64,000 bases of DNA, from positions 1 through 64,000 of the forward strand of contig NZ_QXGH01000021.1 in NCBI RefSeq assembly GCF_003515065.1, written 5' to 3'. Positions within the stretch are counted from its first letter, which is position 1; each line of letters begins with the position of its first letter. This stretch comes from Nocardioides immobilis. Lineage in GTDB: Bacteria > Actinomycetota > Actinomycetes > Propionibacteriales > Nocardioidaceae. Below, piece after piece: positions 8,166-16,327 of the stretch. The translations under genes and the position numbers were made by a program. Below the pieces are notes generated by a model, which saw nothing but the letters and a program-made list of their open reading frames with translations, was not told the origin of the DNA and did not search any database.

Positions 8166-9818
8166 ATGACAAGCACGCACGAGGTCTTCAACCAGGTCCC
8201 GCCGCTGACCGGGCACAACACCGCCCACGACCCCGCCCTGCGCGAGGGGCTGGAGCGGGAGGGCGCCGGCTGGGCGCTGCCCGAGGTCGACGAGCTGGGG
8301 CAGCTCGCCGGCACCGCCGAGGCGCAGGGGTGGGGCCGGCTCGCCGAGCGCGTGCCGCCGCGGCTGCACACCCACGACCGCTACGGCCACCGGGTGGACG
8401 AGGTCGAGTACGTCCCGGCGTACCACCAGCTGATGGAGACCGCGATCGGGCACGGCCTGCACGCCGCCCCGTGGGCCGACGACCGGCCGGGGGCGCACGT
8501 CGCGCGTGCCGCGAAGTTCATGGTCTGGTCGGTCGACGCGGGTCACGGCTGCCCGATCTCGATGACGTACGCCGTCGTGCCGGCGCTGCGCGCGAACCCC
8601 GAGCTCGCCGCGCAGTTCGAGCCGCTGCTCACCAACCGGGAGTACGACCCCGGCCTCCGCGACCCCGCGACCAAGCGCGGCCTGATCGCCGGGATGTCGA
8701 TGACCGAGAAGCAGGGCGGGTCCGACGTACGGGCCAACACGACGACGGCCACTCCCCAAGGATCGGCAGGGTCCGAGGGCGCGTATGAGCTCGTCGGTCA
8801 CAAGTGGTTCACGTCGGCGCCGATGTCCGACATGTTCCTGACCCTCGCCCAGGCGCCGGGGGGTCTCTCGTGCTTCCTGGTGCCGCGGGTGCTGCCGGGT
8901 GGCGACCGCAACGCGATGCGGTTCCTGCGGCTCAAGGACAAGCTCGGCAACAAGTCGAACGCCTCGTCGGAGATCGAGTACGACGGCGCGACCGGCTGGC
9001 TCGTCGGCGAGGAGGGGCGCGGCGTACGGACCATCGTCGAGATGGTCAACATGACCCGGCTCGACTGCGTCATCGGCTCCGCCGCCGGCATGCGCACGTC
9101 GCTGGTGATGGCCGCGCACCACGCCCGGCACCGGTCGGCCTTCGGCAAGCCGCTCCTCGAGCAGCCGGCGATGCGCAACGTGCTCGCCGACCTCGCCGTC
9201 GAGTCCGAGGCCGCGACGACCGCGATGGTGCGGCTGGCCGGGGCGAACGACCGGGCGATCCGCGGCGACGAGGGCGAGGCCGCCGTACGCCGGCTGGCCC
9301 TGGCCGCGACCAAGTACTACGTCTGCAAGCGCGGCCCGATCCACGCCGCGGAGGCGCTCGAGTGCCTGGGCGGCAACGGCTACATCGAGGACTTCGATGC
9401 GGCCCGCATCTACCGCGAGCTGCCGCTGCTCTCGATCTGGGAGGGCTCGGGCAACGTCGCTGCGCTCGACGCGCTGCGGGCCATCGCCCGCGAGCCGCAA
9501 ACGCTGGACGCCTACTTCGAGGAGGTCGGCCTCGCTGCCGGTGCCGACGCCCGCTTCGACGAGGCGCTGGCCCGGCTCCAGAAGGAGTTCACGTCGTTCG
9601 ACGACATCGAGCTCCGGGCCCGCCGGATCGTCGAGCAGATCGCGTTGGTCTTCCAGGGGTCGCTGCTCCTGCGTCACGCGCCTGCCGCCGTCGCCGACGC
9701 GTTCTGCGCCTCGCGGCTCGGCCGCGACTGGGGCGGGGCGCTCGGCACCCTGCCGACCGGGCTCGACCTCGGTCCGATCATCGACCGGGCCCTGGTCGAC
9801 ACCGCGGAGATCGCCTGA
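8166..9818 (+). CDS. AidB-like acyl-CoA dehydrogenase
   Basis: 550 residues, close to E. coli AidB in length and layout. Aligning segments are VFNQVPPL at the N terminus, EGAGWALPEV, PISMTYAVVPALR, GMSMTEKQGGSDV (flavin-contacting), GHKWFTSAPMSD, LKDKLGNKSNAS, ECLGGNGYIED and IWEGSGNV. AidB proteins are FAD-binding, have weak isovaleryl-CoA dehydrogenase activity and in E. coli bind DNA in the adaptive response to alkylation (family knowledge). Here the gene lies between two crotonase genes under a PaaX regulator, which argues for a metabolic role on short or branched acyl-CoA rather than DNA protection. The stop overlaps the next start by one base (TGATG). Confidence 0.85.
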   Translation: MTSTHEVFNQVPPLTGHNTAHDPALREGLEREGAGWALPEVDELGQLAGTAEAQGWGRLAERVPPRLHTHDRYGHRVDEVEYVPAYHQLMETAIGHGLHAAPWADDRPGAHVARAAKFMVWSVDAGHGCPISMTYAVVPALRANPELAAQFEPLLTNREYDPGLRDPATKRGLIAGMSMTEKQGGSDVRANTTTATPQGSAGSEGAYELVGHKWFTSAPMSDMFLTLAQAPGGLSCFLVPRVLPGGDRNAMRFLRLKDKLGNKSNASSEIEYDGATGWLVGEEGRGVRTIVEMVNMTRLDCVIGSAAGMRTSLVMAAHHARHRSAFGKPLLEQPAMRNVLADLAVESEAATTAMVRLAGANDRAIRGDEGEAAVRRLALAATKYYVCKRGPIHAAEALECLGGNGYIEDFDAARIYRELPLLSIWEGSGNVAALDALRAIAREPQTLDAYFEEVGLAAGADARFDEALARLQKEFTSFDDIELRARRIVEQIALVFQGSLLLRHAPAAVADAFCASRLGRDWGGALGTLPTGLDLGPIIDRALVDTAEIA

Positions 9819-10579
9819 TGGCAGTCGACGTCGAGCGCCGCGGGCCGGTCACCGTCGTCACGATCGACCGCCCGGAGGTCCGCAACGCCGTCGACACCGA
9901 GCACGCGCAGGCGCTGTACGACGCGTTCCTTGCCTTCGACGCCGACCCGGACGCGAGCGTCGCCGTCCTCACCGGTGCCGGGGGCACGTTCTGCGCCGGC
10001 GCCGACCTGAAGGCGGTCAGCTCCGGGACGATGAAGGCCGATCCCCCGGGGACCGACGGTCCCGGTCCGATGGGGCCGTCGCGGCTGCTCCTGTCGAAGC
10101 CGGTCGTCGCCGCGGTCGAGGGTCATGCCGTCGCCGGCGGGCTGGAGCTCGCGCTGTGGTGCGACCTGCGGGTCGCCGACCCGGACGCCGTCTTCGGGGT
10201 CTTCTGCCGCCGCTGGGGCGTGCCGCTGATCGACGGCGGGACCATCCGGTTGCCTCGCTTGATCGGGCAGTCGCACGCGCTGGACCTGATCCTCACCGGT
10301 CGCCCGGTCGGTGCCGAGGAGGCGCTGCGGATGGGTCTCGCCAACCGGGTCAGCGCGCCCGGCGCCGCCCTCGACGAGGCGGTCGCGCTGGCCGAGCAGA
10401 TCGCCGCCTTCCCGCAGACCTGCCTGCAGCAGGACCGCCTGTCGTCGTACGAACAGCACGGCCTGTCCCTCGATCGCGCCCTCGACGTGGAGTGGGTCCA
10501 CGGCGGCCGGTCGCTCCTCGAGGCGATGACCGGCGCCGCCCGGTTCCGCGACGGCGAAGGCCGCGGCGGGGCGTTCTAA
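9818..10579 (+). CDS. Enoyl-CoA hydratase/isomerase family protein (second crotonase)
   Basis: 253 residues from ATG 9818, which overlaps the stop of the AidB-like gene. The crotonase signatures are GAGGTFCAGADLKAV and VEGHAVAGGLELALWCDLRVA, then RRWGVPLIDGGTIRLPRLIG with the acidic residue position usual in hydratases, and SHALDLILTGRPVGAEEALRMGLA. Length is that of a standard single-domain family member. It is the last gene of the PaaX-linked operon and is followed by the 22-bp repeat block, which may terminate transcription. Confidence 0.85.
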   Translation: MAVDVERRGPVTVVTIDRPEVRNAVDTEHAQALYDAFLAFDADPDASVAVLTGAGGTFCAGADLKAVSSGTMKADPPGTDGPGPMGPSRLLLSKPVVAAVEGHAVAGGLELALWCDLRVADPDAVFGVFCRRWGVPLIDGGTIRLPRLIGQSHALDLILTGRPVGAEEALRMGLANRVSAPGAALDEAVALAEQIAAFPQTCLQQDRLSSYEQHGLSLDRALDVEWVHGGRSLLEAMTGAARFRDGEGRGGAF

Positions 10580-10583
10580 CCCC

Positions 10584-10719
10584 GCCGAAGTGTCACGGTT
10601 GGTCGCACGAAATGTCAGGTTTGGCGGCTCGAGGTGCGACACGTCGCGCGACCAAGCTTGATACTTCGCGCGACCAAGAGTGATACCTCGCGCGACCAAG
10701 CCTGACACTTCGCGCGCGG
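10584..10719. repeat. 22-bp tandem/inverted repeat block at a convergent junction
   Basis: Tandem units of 22 bases occur at 10637-10658, 10659-10680 and 10681-10702, with a partial fourth from 10703. The consensus is TGAYACYTCGCGCGACCAAG plus two variable bases. Two inverted, degenerate copies precede them (CCGAAGTGTCACGGTTGGTCG from about 10584 and GAAATGTCAGGTTTGG from about 10609). The block fills the gap between the convergent crotonase and tetR genes. A second block with the same unit is at 17425-17513, also between convergent genes. Confidence 0.75.
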
Positions 10720-11286
10720 CTAGGCGCGGAGGGCGGCGACAGCCATGTCGGCCAGCAGGGTCCGCAGGGCGTCGTCGGAGATCGCGTGCCCGGCGCGCGG
10801 CGTGGAGTTGAGCAGGCCGAAGGCGGCCTGAGCGGCGGCGTGGGCGGTGGGCCTGGTGAGGTGCGGCTGCAGCAGCCGGAGCTGGCCGGCGAGCAGGTCG
10901 ACGTACGACCGCTGCAGCGCGCGGACCTGCTCGCGCGCCTGCTCCGGCAGCGACTCCCAGTCGCGGTCCTGGACGATGATGAGCGGCCGGTGGCCGAGGG
11001 CGAACTCGACGTGCCAGTCGACCAGCGCCCGTACGGCGGCGGCGGGCCCGTCGGCCGCCGCCACCCGCTCGCGCCCCACCGCGAGCAGCTGTTCGCTGAT
11101 CGACACCAGCATCTCGGCGAGCATCGCCTGCTTGTTGGAGAAGTGCTTGTAGAGCGCCGGCCCGGAGATGCCGCAAGCGGCGCCGAGCTCGGCCACCGAC
11201 ACGCCGTGGAAGCCGCGGGCGGCGAAGAGCTCGGCCGCGGTCGCGAGGATCTGCTCGCGGCGGGTGGGCTCCTCGGTGGCGGTCAC
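10720..11286 (-). CDS. TetR family transcriptional regulator
   Basis: 188 residues. The N-terminal helix-turn-helix is clear: REQILATAAELFAARGFHGV followed by VAELGAACGISGPALYKHF, the TetR signature. The C-terminal ligand domain begins with FSNKQAMLAEML and contains WHVEFALGHRPLIIVQDRD, similar to TetR proteins that govern acyl-CoA or leucine catabolism. An operator-like sequence lies just upstream (11293-11312), and a better palindromic copy lies directly before the carboxylase operon at 11984. This suggests autoregulation and control of leucine degradation. Confidence in the family is high, in the role moderate. Confidence 0.88.
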   Translation of the reverse strand: MTATEEPTRREQILATAAELFAARGFHGVSVAELGAACGISGPALYKHFSNKQAMLAEMLVSISEQLLAVGRERVAAADGPAAAVRALVDWHVEFALGHRPLIIVQDRDWESLPEQAREQVRALQRSYVDLLAGQLRLLQPHLTRPTAHAAAQAAFGLLNSTPRAGHAISDDALRTLLADMAVAALRA

Positions 11287-11292
11287 CCGCCC

Positions 11293-11312
11293 AGGTTAAT
11301 GCTCGTTCACCC
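11293..11312. promoter_or_regulatory. Putative TetR operator upstream of tetR
   Basis: AGGTTAATGCTCGTTCACCC at 11293-11312 matches the palindrome before the carboxylase operon (AGGTTAATGATCGTTAACCT at 11958-11977) in 17 of 20 positions. It lies six bases upstream of the tetR start codon, as expected for an autoregulatory operator. Confidence 0.5.
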
Positions 11313-11368
11313 GCTTCGCGTCAGCCTGTCTCGAACACGTTGCCGTCGTCGAGCCCGCCGAGCGCGCG

Positions 11369-11875
11369 CTACTGGTCCTTGTCCCGATCGGCTGCGCGGC
11401 TCATGGTCTCGCTCTCCGAGCGCACCGTCTTCGCGGCAGAGGGGTCAAGCAGCGGCTCGTCGTCGCCGACCTGGTCGGTGTTCGGCAGCCCGGTGGCAGG
11501 GTTGATGCCGATGTCAGGGGCATCGTCGAGCTCGTCGTGCCAATCGTCGGTCGGGTCGGCGCCGCGACCGTGGTGCGCGCTCTCCCGCGAGGCAGCCTTC
11601 GGCTCGGTGGTCGACGGCTCCACCGACTCGGCGGGCTGCACCGGCTCCGCCGGCTCGACGTTGCGGTGAGCGCTCTCGTAGAACGTCGTCTTCGAGGACG
11701 CGGCCCCGGCGTCGGTCGGGCTTGGTGTCTTCTGGTCGCCGCCAGTGACGGTGGCCGCCAGGTCCCGTGCGTGGCCGGTGACGGCGGTGACGGTCTTGCG
11801 CGGATGGATCACCGCGTGGGCCGCCCGCCCGACGACCTCCGAAGCGAGCTTGGTGATGGTGCCGACCGTGGACAT
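11369..11875 (-). CDS. Hypothetical hydrophilic protein
   Basis: 168 residues from ATG 11875, with an AGAGGAG ribosome site about a dozen bases upstream. The first 55 residues (STVGTITKLASEVVGRAAH, then HPRKTVTAVTGHARDL) could form amphipathic helices. The rest is low-complexity and rich in Asp, Glu, Ser and Pro (NVEPAEPVQPAESVEPS), hence probably disordered. No signal peptide, membrane segment or known domain is recognised. It lies between tetR and the divergent carboxylase operon and may share the operator region at 11956-11979. Function unknown. Confidence 0.7.
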   Translation of the reverse strand: MSTVGTITKLASEVVGRAAHAVIHPRKTVTAVTGHARDLAATVTGGDQKTPSPTDAGAASSKTTFYESAHRNVEPAEPVQPAESVEPSTTEPKAASRESAHHGRGADPTDDWHDELDDAPDIGINPATGLPNTDQVGDDEPLLDPSAAKTVRSESETMSRAADRDKDQ

Positions 11876-11955
11876 GATCTGCTGGCTCCTCTCGTGGACT
11901 CCCTTGTCCTCCCGGTACCCGCAGGGACCGGTGCCAGCCCCGACCAGTGGACAGC

Positions 11956-11979
11956 CGAGGTTAATGATCGTTAACCTCG
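11956..11979. promoter_or_regulatory. Palindromic TetR-type operator before the carboxylase operon
   Basis: A perfect inverted repeat, CGAGGTTAA, six bases (TGATCG), TTAACCTCG, ends four bases before the ATG at 11984. Together with the related site before tetR this is the likely operator of the adjacent TetR protein. The closeness to the start codon implies either a leaderless transcript with the operator over the -10 region or strong steric repression. Confidence 0.6.
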
Positions 11980-11983
11980 TGTC

Positions 11984-13543
11984 ATGACCAGCCTCGAGGA
12001 CCTCACCATCGAGCTGCGCGAGCGGCTCGCGCGGGTGCGGCAGGGCGGCAGCGAGTCCGCGCGCAAGAAGCACACCGACCGCGGCAAGCTGCTCCCGCGC
12101 GACCGCGTGGACGGCCTGCTCGACCCGGGCAGCCCGTTCCTGGAGATCGCGCCGCTGGCGGCGTACGGCATGTACGGCGCGCCCGGTGACGACTACGCCG
12201 TACCGTCGGCGGGCGTCGTCGCGGGCGTCGGCCGGGTCGGGGGTCGCGACTGCATGGTCGTCGCCAACGACGCGACCGTGAAGGGTGGGACCTACTACCC
12301 GATCTCGGTGAAGAAGCACCTGCGGGCACAGACGATCGCGGCCCAGAACAACCTGCCCTGCATCTACCTGGTCGACTCCGGCGGCGCCTTCCTACCGATG
12401 CAGGACGAGGTGTTCCCCGACAAGGAGCACTTCGGCCGGATCTTCTTCAACCAGGCCAACATGAGCGCCCGCGGCATCCCGCAGCTGTCCGCAGTCATGG
12501 GGTCCTGCACGGCCGGCGGCGCCTACGTCCCGGCGATGTCGGACGAGACCGTGATCGTCCGCAACCAGGGCACGATCTTCCTCGGCGGACCGCCGCTGGT
12601 GAAGGCCGCGACCGGCGAGGTCGTCACGGCCGAAGAGCTCGGCGGCGGTGACGTGCACGCCCGTACCTCCGGGGTCGTCGACCACCTGGCCGAGGACGAC
12701 GCGCATGCCCTCCAGATCCTGCGCGGCATCGTCGACACCCTCCCGGACGCTCGCCGAGCCGGTCGGGGCGCCTCGACAACCTCGGCGGGCGAAGTCGACG
12801 AGCCTCACGAGTCGCCGGAGTCCATCTACTCCGTGGTGCCGGCCAGCACGCGGACGCCGTACGACGTGCGCGAGGTGATCCGCCGCCTGGTCGACGGCTC
12901 GCGGTTCCAGGAGTTCAAGCAGCTGTACGCCGAGACCCTGGTCTGCGGCTTCGCGCGGATCCACGGCCATCCCGTCGGCATCGTCGCCAACAACGGGATC
13001 CTGTTCAGCGAGTCGGCGCTGAAGGGCGCGCACTTCGTCGAGCTCTGCAACCAGCGCGGCATCCCGCTGCTCTTCCTCCAGAACATCAGCGGCTTCATGG
13101 TCGGCAAGGACTACGAGAACCGCGGCATCGCCCGCGACGGCGCCAAGCTGGTCACGGCGGTGGCCTGCAGCGTCGTACCCAAGCTCACCGTGGTCATCGG
13201 CGGCTCGTTCGGCGCCGGCAACTACGGCATGTGCGGCCGCGCCTACGATCCGCGGTTCCTCTGGATGTGGCCGAACGCCCGGATCTCGGTGATGGGCGGT
13301 GACCAGGCGGCCAACGTGCTGGCAACGGTCGCCGGCCGCGAGGACGACCCGGATGTCGCAGCGTTCAAGGCACCCATTCTTGAGCAGTACGAGACGCAGG
13401 GCTCGCCGTACTACGCCACCGCCCGGGTCTGGGACGACGGCGTCATCGACCCCGCGGACACCCGGCGGGTGCTCGGGATGGCGCTCGCCGTCACCGCGCA
13501 CGCACCCGTGCCGGAGCCCTCCTACGGCATCTTCAGAATGTGA
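11984..13543 (+). CDS. Acyl-CoA carboxylase beta subunit (probable methylcrotonyl-CoA carboxylase)
   Basis: 519 residues with two crotonase-like carboxyltransferase lobes. Signature segments are RDRVDGLLDPGSPFLEI, YLVDSGGAFLPMQDEVFPD, GSCTAGGAYVPAM (first oxyanion hole), LFLQNISGFMVGKDYENRG and GGSFGAGNYGMCGRAYDPRFLW (second), all typical of the methylcrotonyl-CoA branch. The neighbours (biotinylated alpha subunit and HMG-CoA lyase) support leucine degradation. Between the lobes, near residues 254-279, there is a short extra segment (ARRAGRGASTTSAGEVDEPH) encoded by repeat-like DNA. The alpha-subunit gene follows with a 14-base gap to its preferred ATG. Confidence 0.9.
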   Translation: MTSLEDLTIELRERLARVRQGGSESARKKHTDRGKLLPRDRVDGLLDPGSPFLEIAPLAAYGMYGAPGDDYAVPSAGVVAGVGRVGGRDCMVVANDATVKGGTYYPISVKKHLRAQTIAAQNNLPCIYLVDSGGAFLPMQDEVFPDKEHFGRIFFNQANMSARGIPQLSAVMGSCTAGGAYVPAMSDETVIVRNQGTIFLGGPPLVKAATGEVVTAEELGGGDVHARTSGVVDHLAEDDAHALQILRGIVDTLPDARRAGRGASTTSAGEVDEPHESPESIYSVVPASTRTPYDVREVIRRLVDGSRFQEFKQLYAETLVCGFARIHGHPVGIVANNGILFSESALKGAHFVELCNQRGIPLLFLQNISGFMVGKDYENRGIARDGAKLVTAVACSVVPKLTVVIGGSFGAGNYGMCGRAYDPRFLWMWPNARISVMGGDQAANVLATVAGREDDPDVAAFKAPILEQYETQGSPYYATARVWDDGVIDPADTRRVLGMALAVTAHAPVPEPSYGIFRM

Positions 13544-13557
13544 TCGGGGCGACCGAC

Positions 13558-15381
13558 ATGAACATCCAGACCCTGCTGGTCGCCAACCGCGGCGAGATCG
13601 CGCTCCGTGTCTTCCGCACCTGCGAGGCCCACGGCATCAGGACCGTCGCCGTCTACACCGATGCCGACGCCACCGCGCCGCACGTCCGCGAGGCCGACGT
13701 CGCCGTCCGGGTGCCGTCGTACCTCGACAGCGACGCCGTCGTCGCGGCGGCGAAGGAGGCGGGTGCCGACGCGATCCACCCGGGCTACGGCTTCCTCTCC
13801 GAGAACGCCGGCTTCGCGCGCGCCGTCGGTGCCGCCGGCATCACCTGGGTGGGTCCGACCCCCGAGGTGATCGAGCGGATGGGCCGCAAGGACGCCGCCC
13901 GCGAGATCGCGGTCGAGGCCGGAGTGCCGGTCGTGCCGTCGTTCCCGCTGGTCGAGGCGCGAGGTGCGCTGGCACCGAGCCTCGAGACCAAGGACTTCCC
14001 CCTCCTCGTCAAGGCTGCCGCCGGCGGCGGCGGCAAGGGCATGCGGATCGTCCGCTCCGCGGCCGATCTCGACGACGCCATCGCCGCGGCGAAGCGTGAG
14101 TCGGCGAGCGCGTTCGGCGACGACACCATGCTGCTGGAGAAGTACGTCGAACGCGGCCGCCACATCGAGGTCCAGGTGCTCGGCGACACCCACGGCGACG
14201 TGATCCACCTGCTCACCCGCGAGTGCTCGGTGCAGCGGCGCCACCAGAAGGTGATCGAGGAGGCGCCCGCACCCCGGCTGCCCGACGACGTCCGCGAGCG
14301 GATCCACGCCGCAGCCGTCGAGCTCGCCCGCGCGGTCGGCTACACCAACGCCGGCACGGTCGAGTTCCTCCTCGACGCCGACACGGGCGACTTCTACTTC
14401 CTCGAGATGAACACCCGGCTCCAGGTCGAGCACCCGGTGACCGAGGAGGTGACCGGTGTCGACCTGGTCGAGGCCCAGCTGCACGTCGCGGTCGGCGATC
14501 CGCTGCGCCACCGGCAGGTCGAGATCGTGCCGCTCGGCCACGCGATCGAGGCCCGCATCTACGCCGAGGACCCCTACGCCGGCTTCCTCCCGCAGGCCGG
14601 CACGGCCACGGCCGTCCACTGGTCGTTCCGGGCGCGCGTCGACCACGCGCTCGAGCCCGGCCAGGTCGTGAGCACGTCGTACGACCCCATGCTCGGGAAG
14701 GTCGTCGTCTTCGCGCCGGACCGTGAGCGCGCCCGCCGTACCCTCGTCCGCGCGCTCGACGACACCGTCATCCTCGGCCTCACCACCAACACCGGCTTCC
14801 TGCGGAGCCTGGCCGCAGGGCAGGAGTTCGAGGACGCCGCGATCGACACCGCCTGGCTCGACCGGGTGGAGATCGCGCCGCCGGACCCGGAGCCCGCCCG
14901 GGTCCTGGCCGCCCACGCCTGGCAGCAGGCGCACGCGACGCCCGCCGGCCCGTTCGCGTCCGACGGCTTCCGGCTGGGCGGCCCGCCCGCGCCGGTCCGC
15001 GTCGACTTCGAGGACGGGTCGGTCGTGCTGGGAACGCCGCCGAACGAGCACCCGATCTCGATCGTCACGCCGTACGGCGTCGAGCTCGCCCACCAGGGCC
15101 AGCGCTATGTCTTCCACCGGCCCGACGCGGCCGCGGACCACGGCGTCGAGGTCGGCAGCGGCACCGTCGTCGCGCCGATGCCCGGCACCGTGCTCGACGT
15201 CCGGGTCGCCGAGGGCGCCACCGTGGCGGCTGGTGATGTGCTCGGTGTGGTCGAGGCGATGAAGATGGAGCTCGCGCTCAAGGCGCCGTACGACGGCGTT
15301 GTCACCGCCGTCTCCGCCGTCACCGGCGCTCAGGTCGCGCTCGGCGACGCACTGTTCACCGTGGAGGCGTCCGATGAGTGA
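13558..15381 (+). CDS. Acyl-CoA carboxylase alpha subunit (biotin carboxylase plus BCCP)
   Basis: 607 residues from ATG 13558; an earlier GTG at 13540 overlapping the previous stop is also possible. The biotin carboxylase part begins with LLVANRGEIALRVFRTC and includes the ATP-binding KAAAGGGGKGMRIV, the RECSVQRRHQKVIEEAPAP segment and FLEMNTRLQVEHPVTE. A linker or BT region follows from about 450. The C-terminal BCCP domain carries the biotinyl-lysine in VEAMKMELAL. The protein pairs with the beta subunit upstream to carboxylate an unsaturated acyl-CoA, most likely 3-methylcrotonyl-CoA. The end overlaps the HMG-CoA lyase start by eight bases. Confidence 0.9.
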   Translation: MNIQTLLVANRGEIALRVFRTCEAHGIRTVAVYTDADATAPHVREADVAVRVPSYLDSDAVVAAAKEAGADAIHPGYGFLSENAGFARAVGAAGITWVGPTPEVIERMGRKDAAREIAVEAGVPVVPSFPLVEARGALAPSLETKDFPLLVKAAAGGGGKGMRIVRSAADLDDAIAAAKRESASAFGDDTMLLEKYVERGRHIEVQVLGDTHGDVIHLLTRECSVQRRHQKVIEEAPAPRLPDDVRERIHAAAVELARAVGYTNAGTVEFLLDADTGDFYFLEMNTRLQVEHPVTEEVTGVDLVEAQLHVAVGDPLRHRQVEIVPLGHAIEARIYAEDPYAGFLPQAGTATAVHWSFRARVDHALEPGQVVSTSYDPMLGKVVVFAPDRERARRTLVRALDDTVILGLTTNTGFLRSLAAGQEFEDAAIDTAWLDRVEIAPPDPEPARVLAAHAWQQAHATPAGPFASDGFRLGGPPAPVRVDFEDGSVVLGTPPNEHPISIVTPYGVELAHQGQRYVFHRPDAAADHGVEVGSGTVVAPMPGTVLDVRVAEGATVAAGDVLGVVEAMKMELALKAPYDGVVTAVSAVTGAQVALGDALFTVEASDE

Positions 15382-16327
15382 CCTCGCCCTCCCGATGGTG
15401 GTCCCCGAACCCGGCCTCCCGCCGAAGGTGACGATCTACGAGGTCGGTCCGCGCGACGGCCTGCAGAACGAGCAGGCGCTGGTGCCGACCGAGGTGAAGG
15501 CCGCGTTCGTCCGCCGCCTGCTCGCGGCCGGCCTGCCGATCGTCGAGGCGACCAGCTTCGTGCACCCGAAGTGGGTGCCCCAGCTGGCCGACGCTGCTGA
15601 GCTGATGACCGGGCTGACCGCCGAGATCGGCGACACGGCGCGCGACCTTCCCGTCCTGGTTCCCAACGACCGCGGCCTCGACCGGGCGCTCGAGCTGGGG
15701 CTGCGCCACGTGGCGGTGTTCGCTTCCGCGACCGAGACGTTCGCGGCCAAGAACCTGAACCGCACGCTCGAGACGCAGTTCGCGATGTTCGAGCCGACCG
15801 TCGCACGGGCGGTTGCCTCCGGCGTCGACGTCCGCGGCTACGTCTCGATGTGCTTCGGCGACCCGTGGGAGGGGCCGGTGCCGGTCGACCAGGTGGTCGC
15901 CGTCGGCAGGCGGTTGCTCGACCTGGGCTGCCACCAGCTCAGCCTGGGCGACACGATCGGCGTCGCCACCGCCGGCCAGGTCAGGGCGCTCGTCGCGGGC
16001 TTCGCCGCCGCCGGAGTGGCCGCCGACCGGCTCGCACTGCACTTCCACGACACCTACGGCCAGGCCCTGACCAACGTGCACGCGGGCCTGCAGGCGGGCG
16101 TGACGACGTACGACGCCTCAGCGGGGGGCCTGGGCGGCTGTCCCTACGCGAAGAGCGCCACCGGCAATCTCGCGACCGAGGACCTGGTGTGGTTCCTGAC
16201 CGGTCTCGGCATCGAGCACGGGGTCGACCTGCGCGCGGTCGTCGACGCCAGCACCTGGATGGCCGGCCACCTCGGGCGGCCCAGCCCGTCGGCCGTGGTG
16301 CGCGCGCTGGCACAATCACCTGCATGA
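15374..16327 (+). CDS. Hydroxymethylglutaryl-CoA lyase
   Basis: 317 residues from ATG 15374. A DRE-TIM metallolyase that cleaves HMG-CoA to acetoacetate and acetyl-CoA, the last step of leucine degradation. Visible motifs are EVGPRDGLQNE (active site and metal), EATSFVHPKWVPQLADA, the metal-binding LHFHDTYGQALTN, and GLGGCPYAKSATGNLATEDLVWFL, which includes the catalytic cysteine loop. Length is normal for bacterial HMGCL. The stop overlaps the start of the next gene by four bases (ATGA). Confidence 0.92.
   Translation: MSDLALPMVVPEPGLPPKVTIYEVGPRDGLQNEQALVPTEVKAAFVRRLLAAGLPIVEATSFVHPKWVPQLADAAELMTGLTAEIGDTARDLPVLVPNDRGLDRALELGLRHVAVFASATETFAAKNLNRTLETQFAMFEPTVARAVASGVDVRGYVSMCFGDPWEGPVPVDQVVAVGRRLLDLGCHQLSLGDTIGVATAGQVRALVAGFAAAGVAADRLALHFHDTYGQALTNVHAGLQAGVTTYDASAGGLGGCPYAKSATGNLATEDLVWFLTGLGIEHGVDLRAVVDASTWMAGHLGRPSPSAVVRALAQSPA

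Noticed and set aside
10637..10716. Short regularly repeated units resembling a CRISPR array
   Set aside because: The units are contiguous 22-mers without unique spacers, there are inverted copies beside them, and no cas genes are present.
7212..16327. Citronellol/geranyl-CoA (atu-type) catabolic cluster
   Set aside because: The SDR, crotonase and carboxylase genes recall it, but the HMG-CoA lyase and methylcrotonyl-type beta subunit fit leucine degradation better, and atuA/atuB-like genes are missing.
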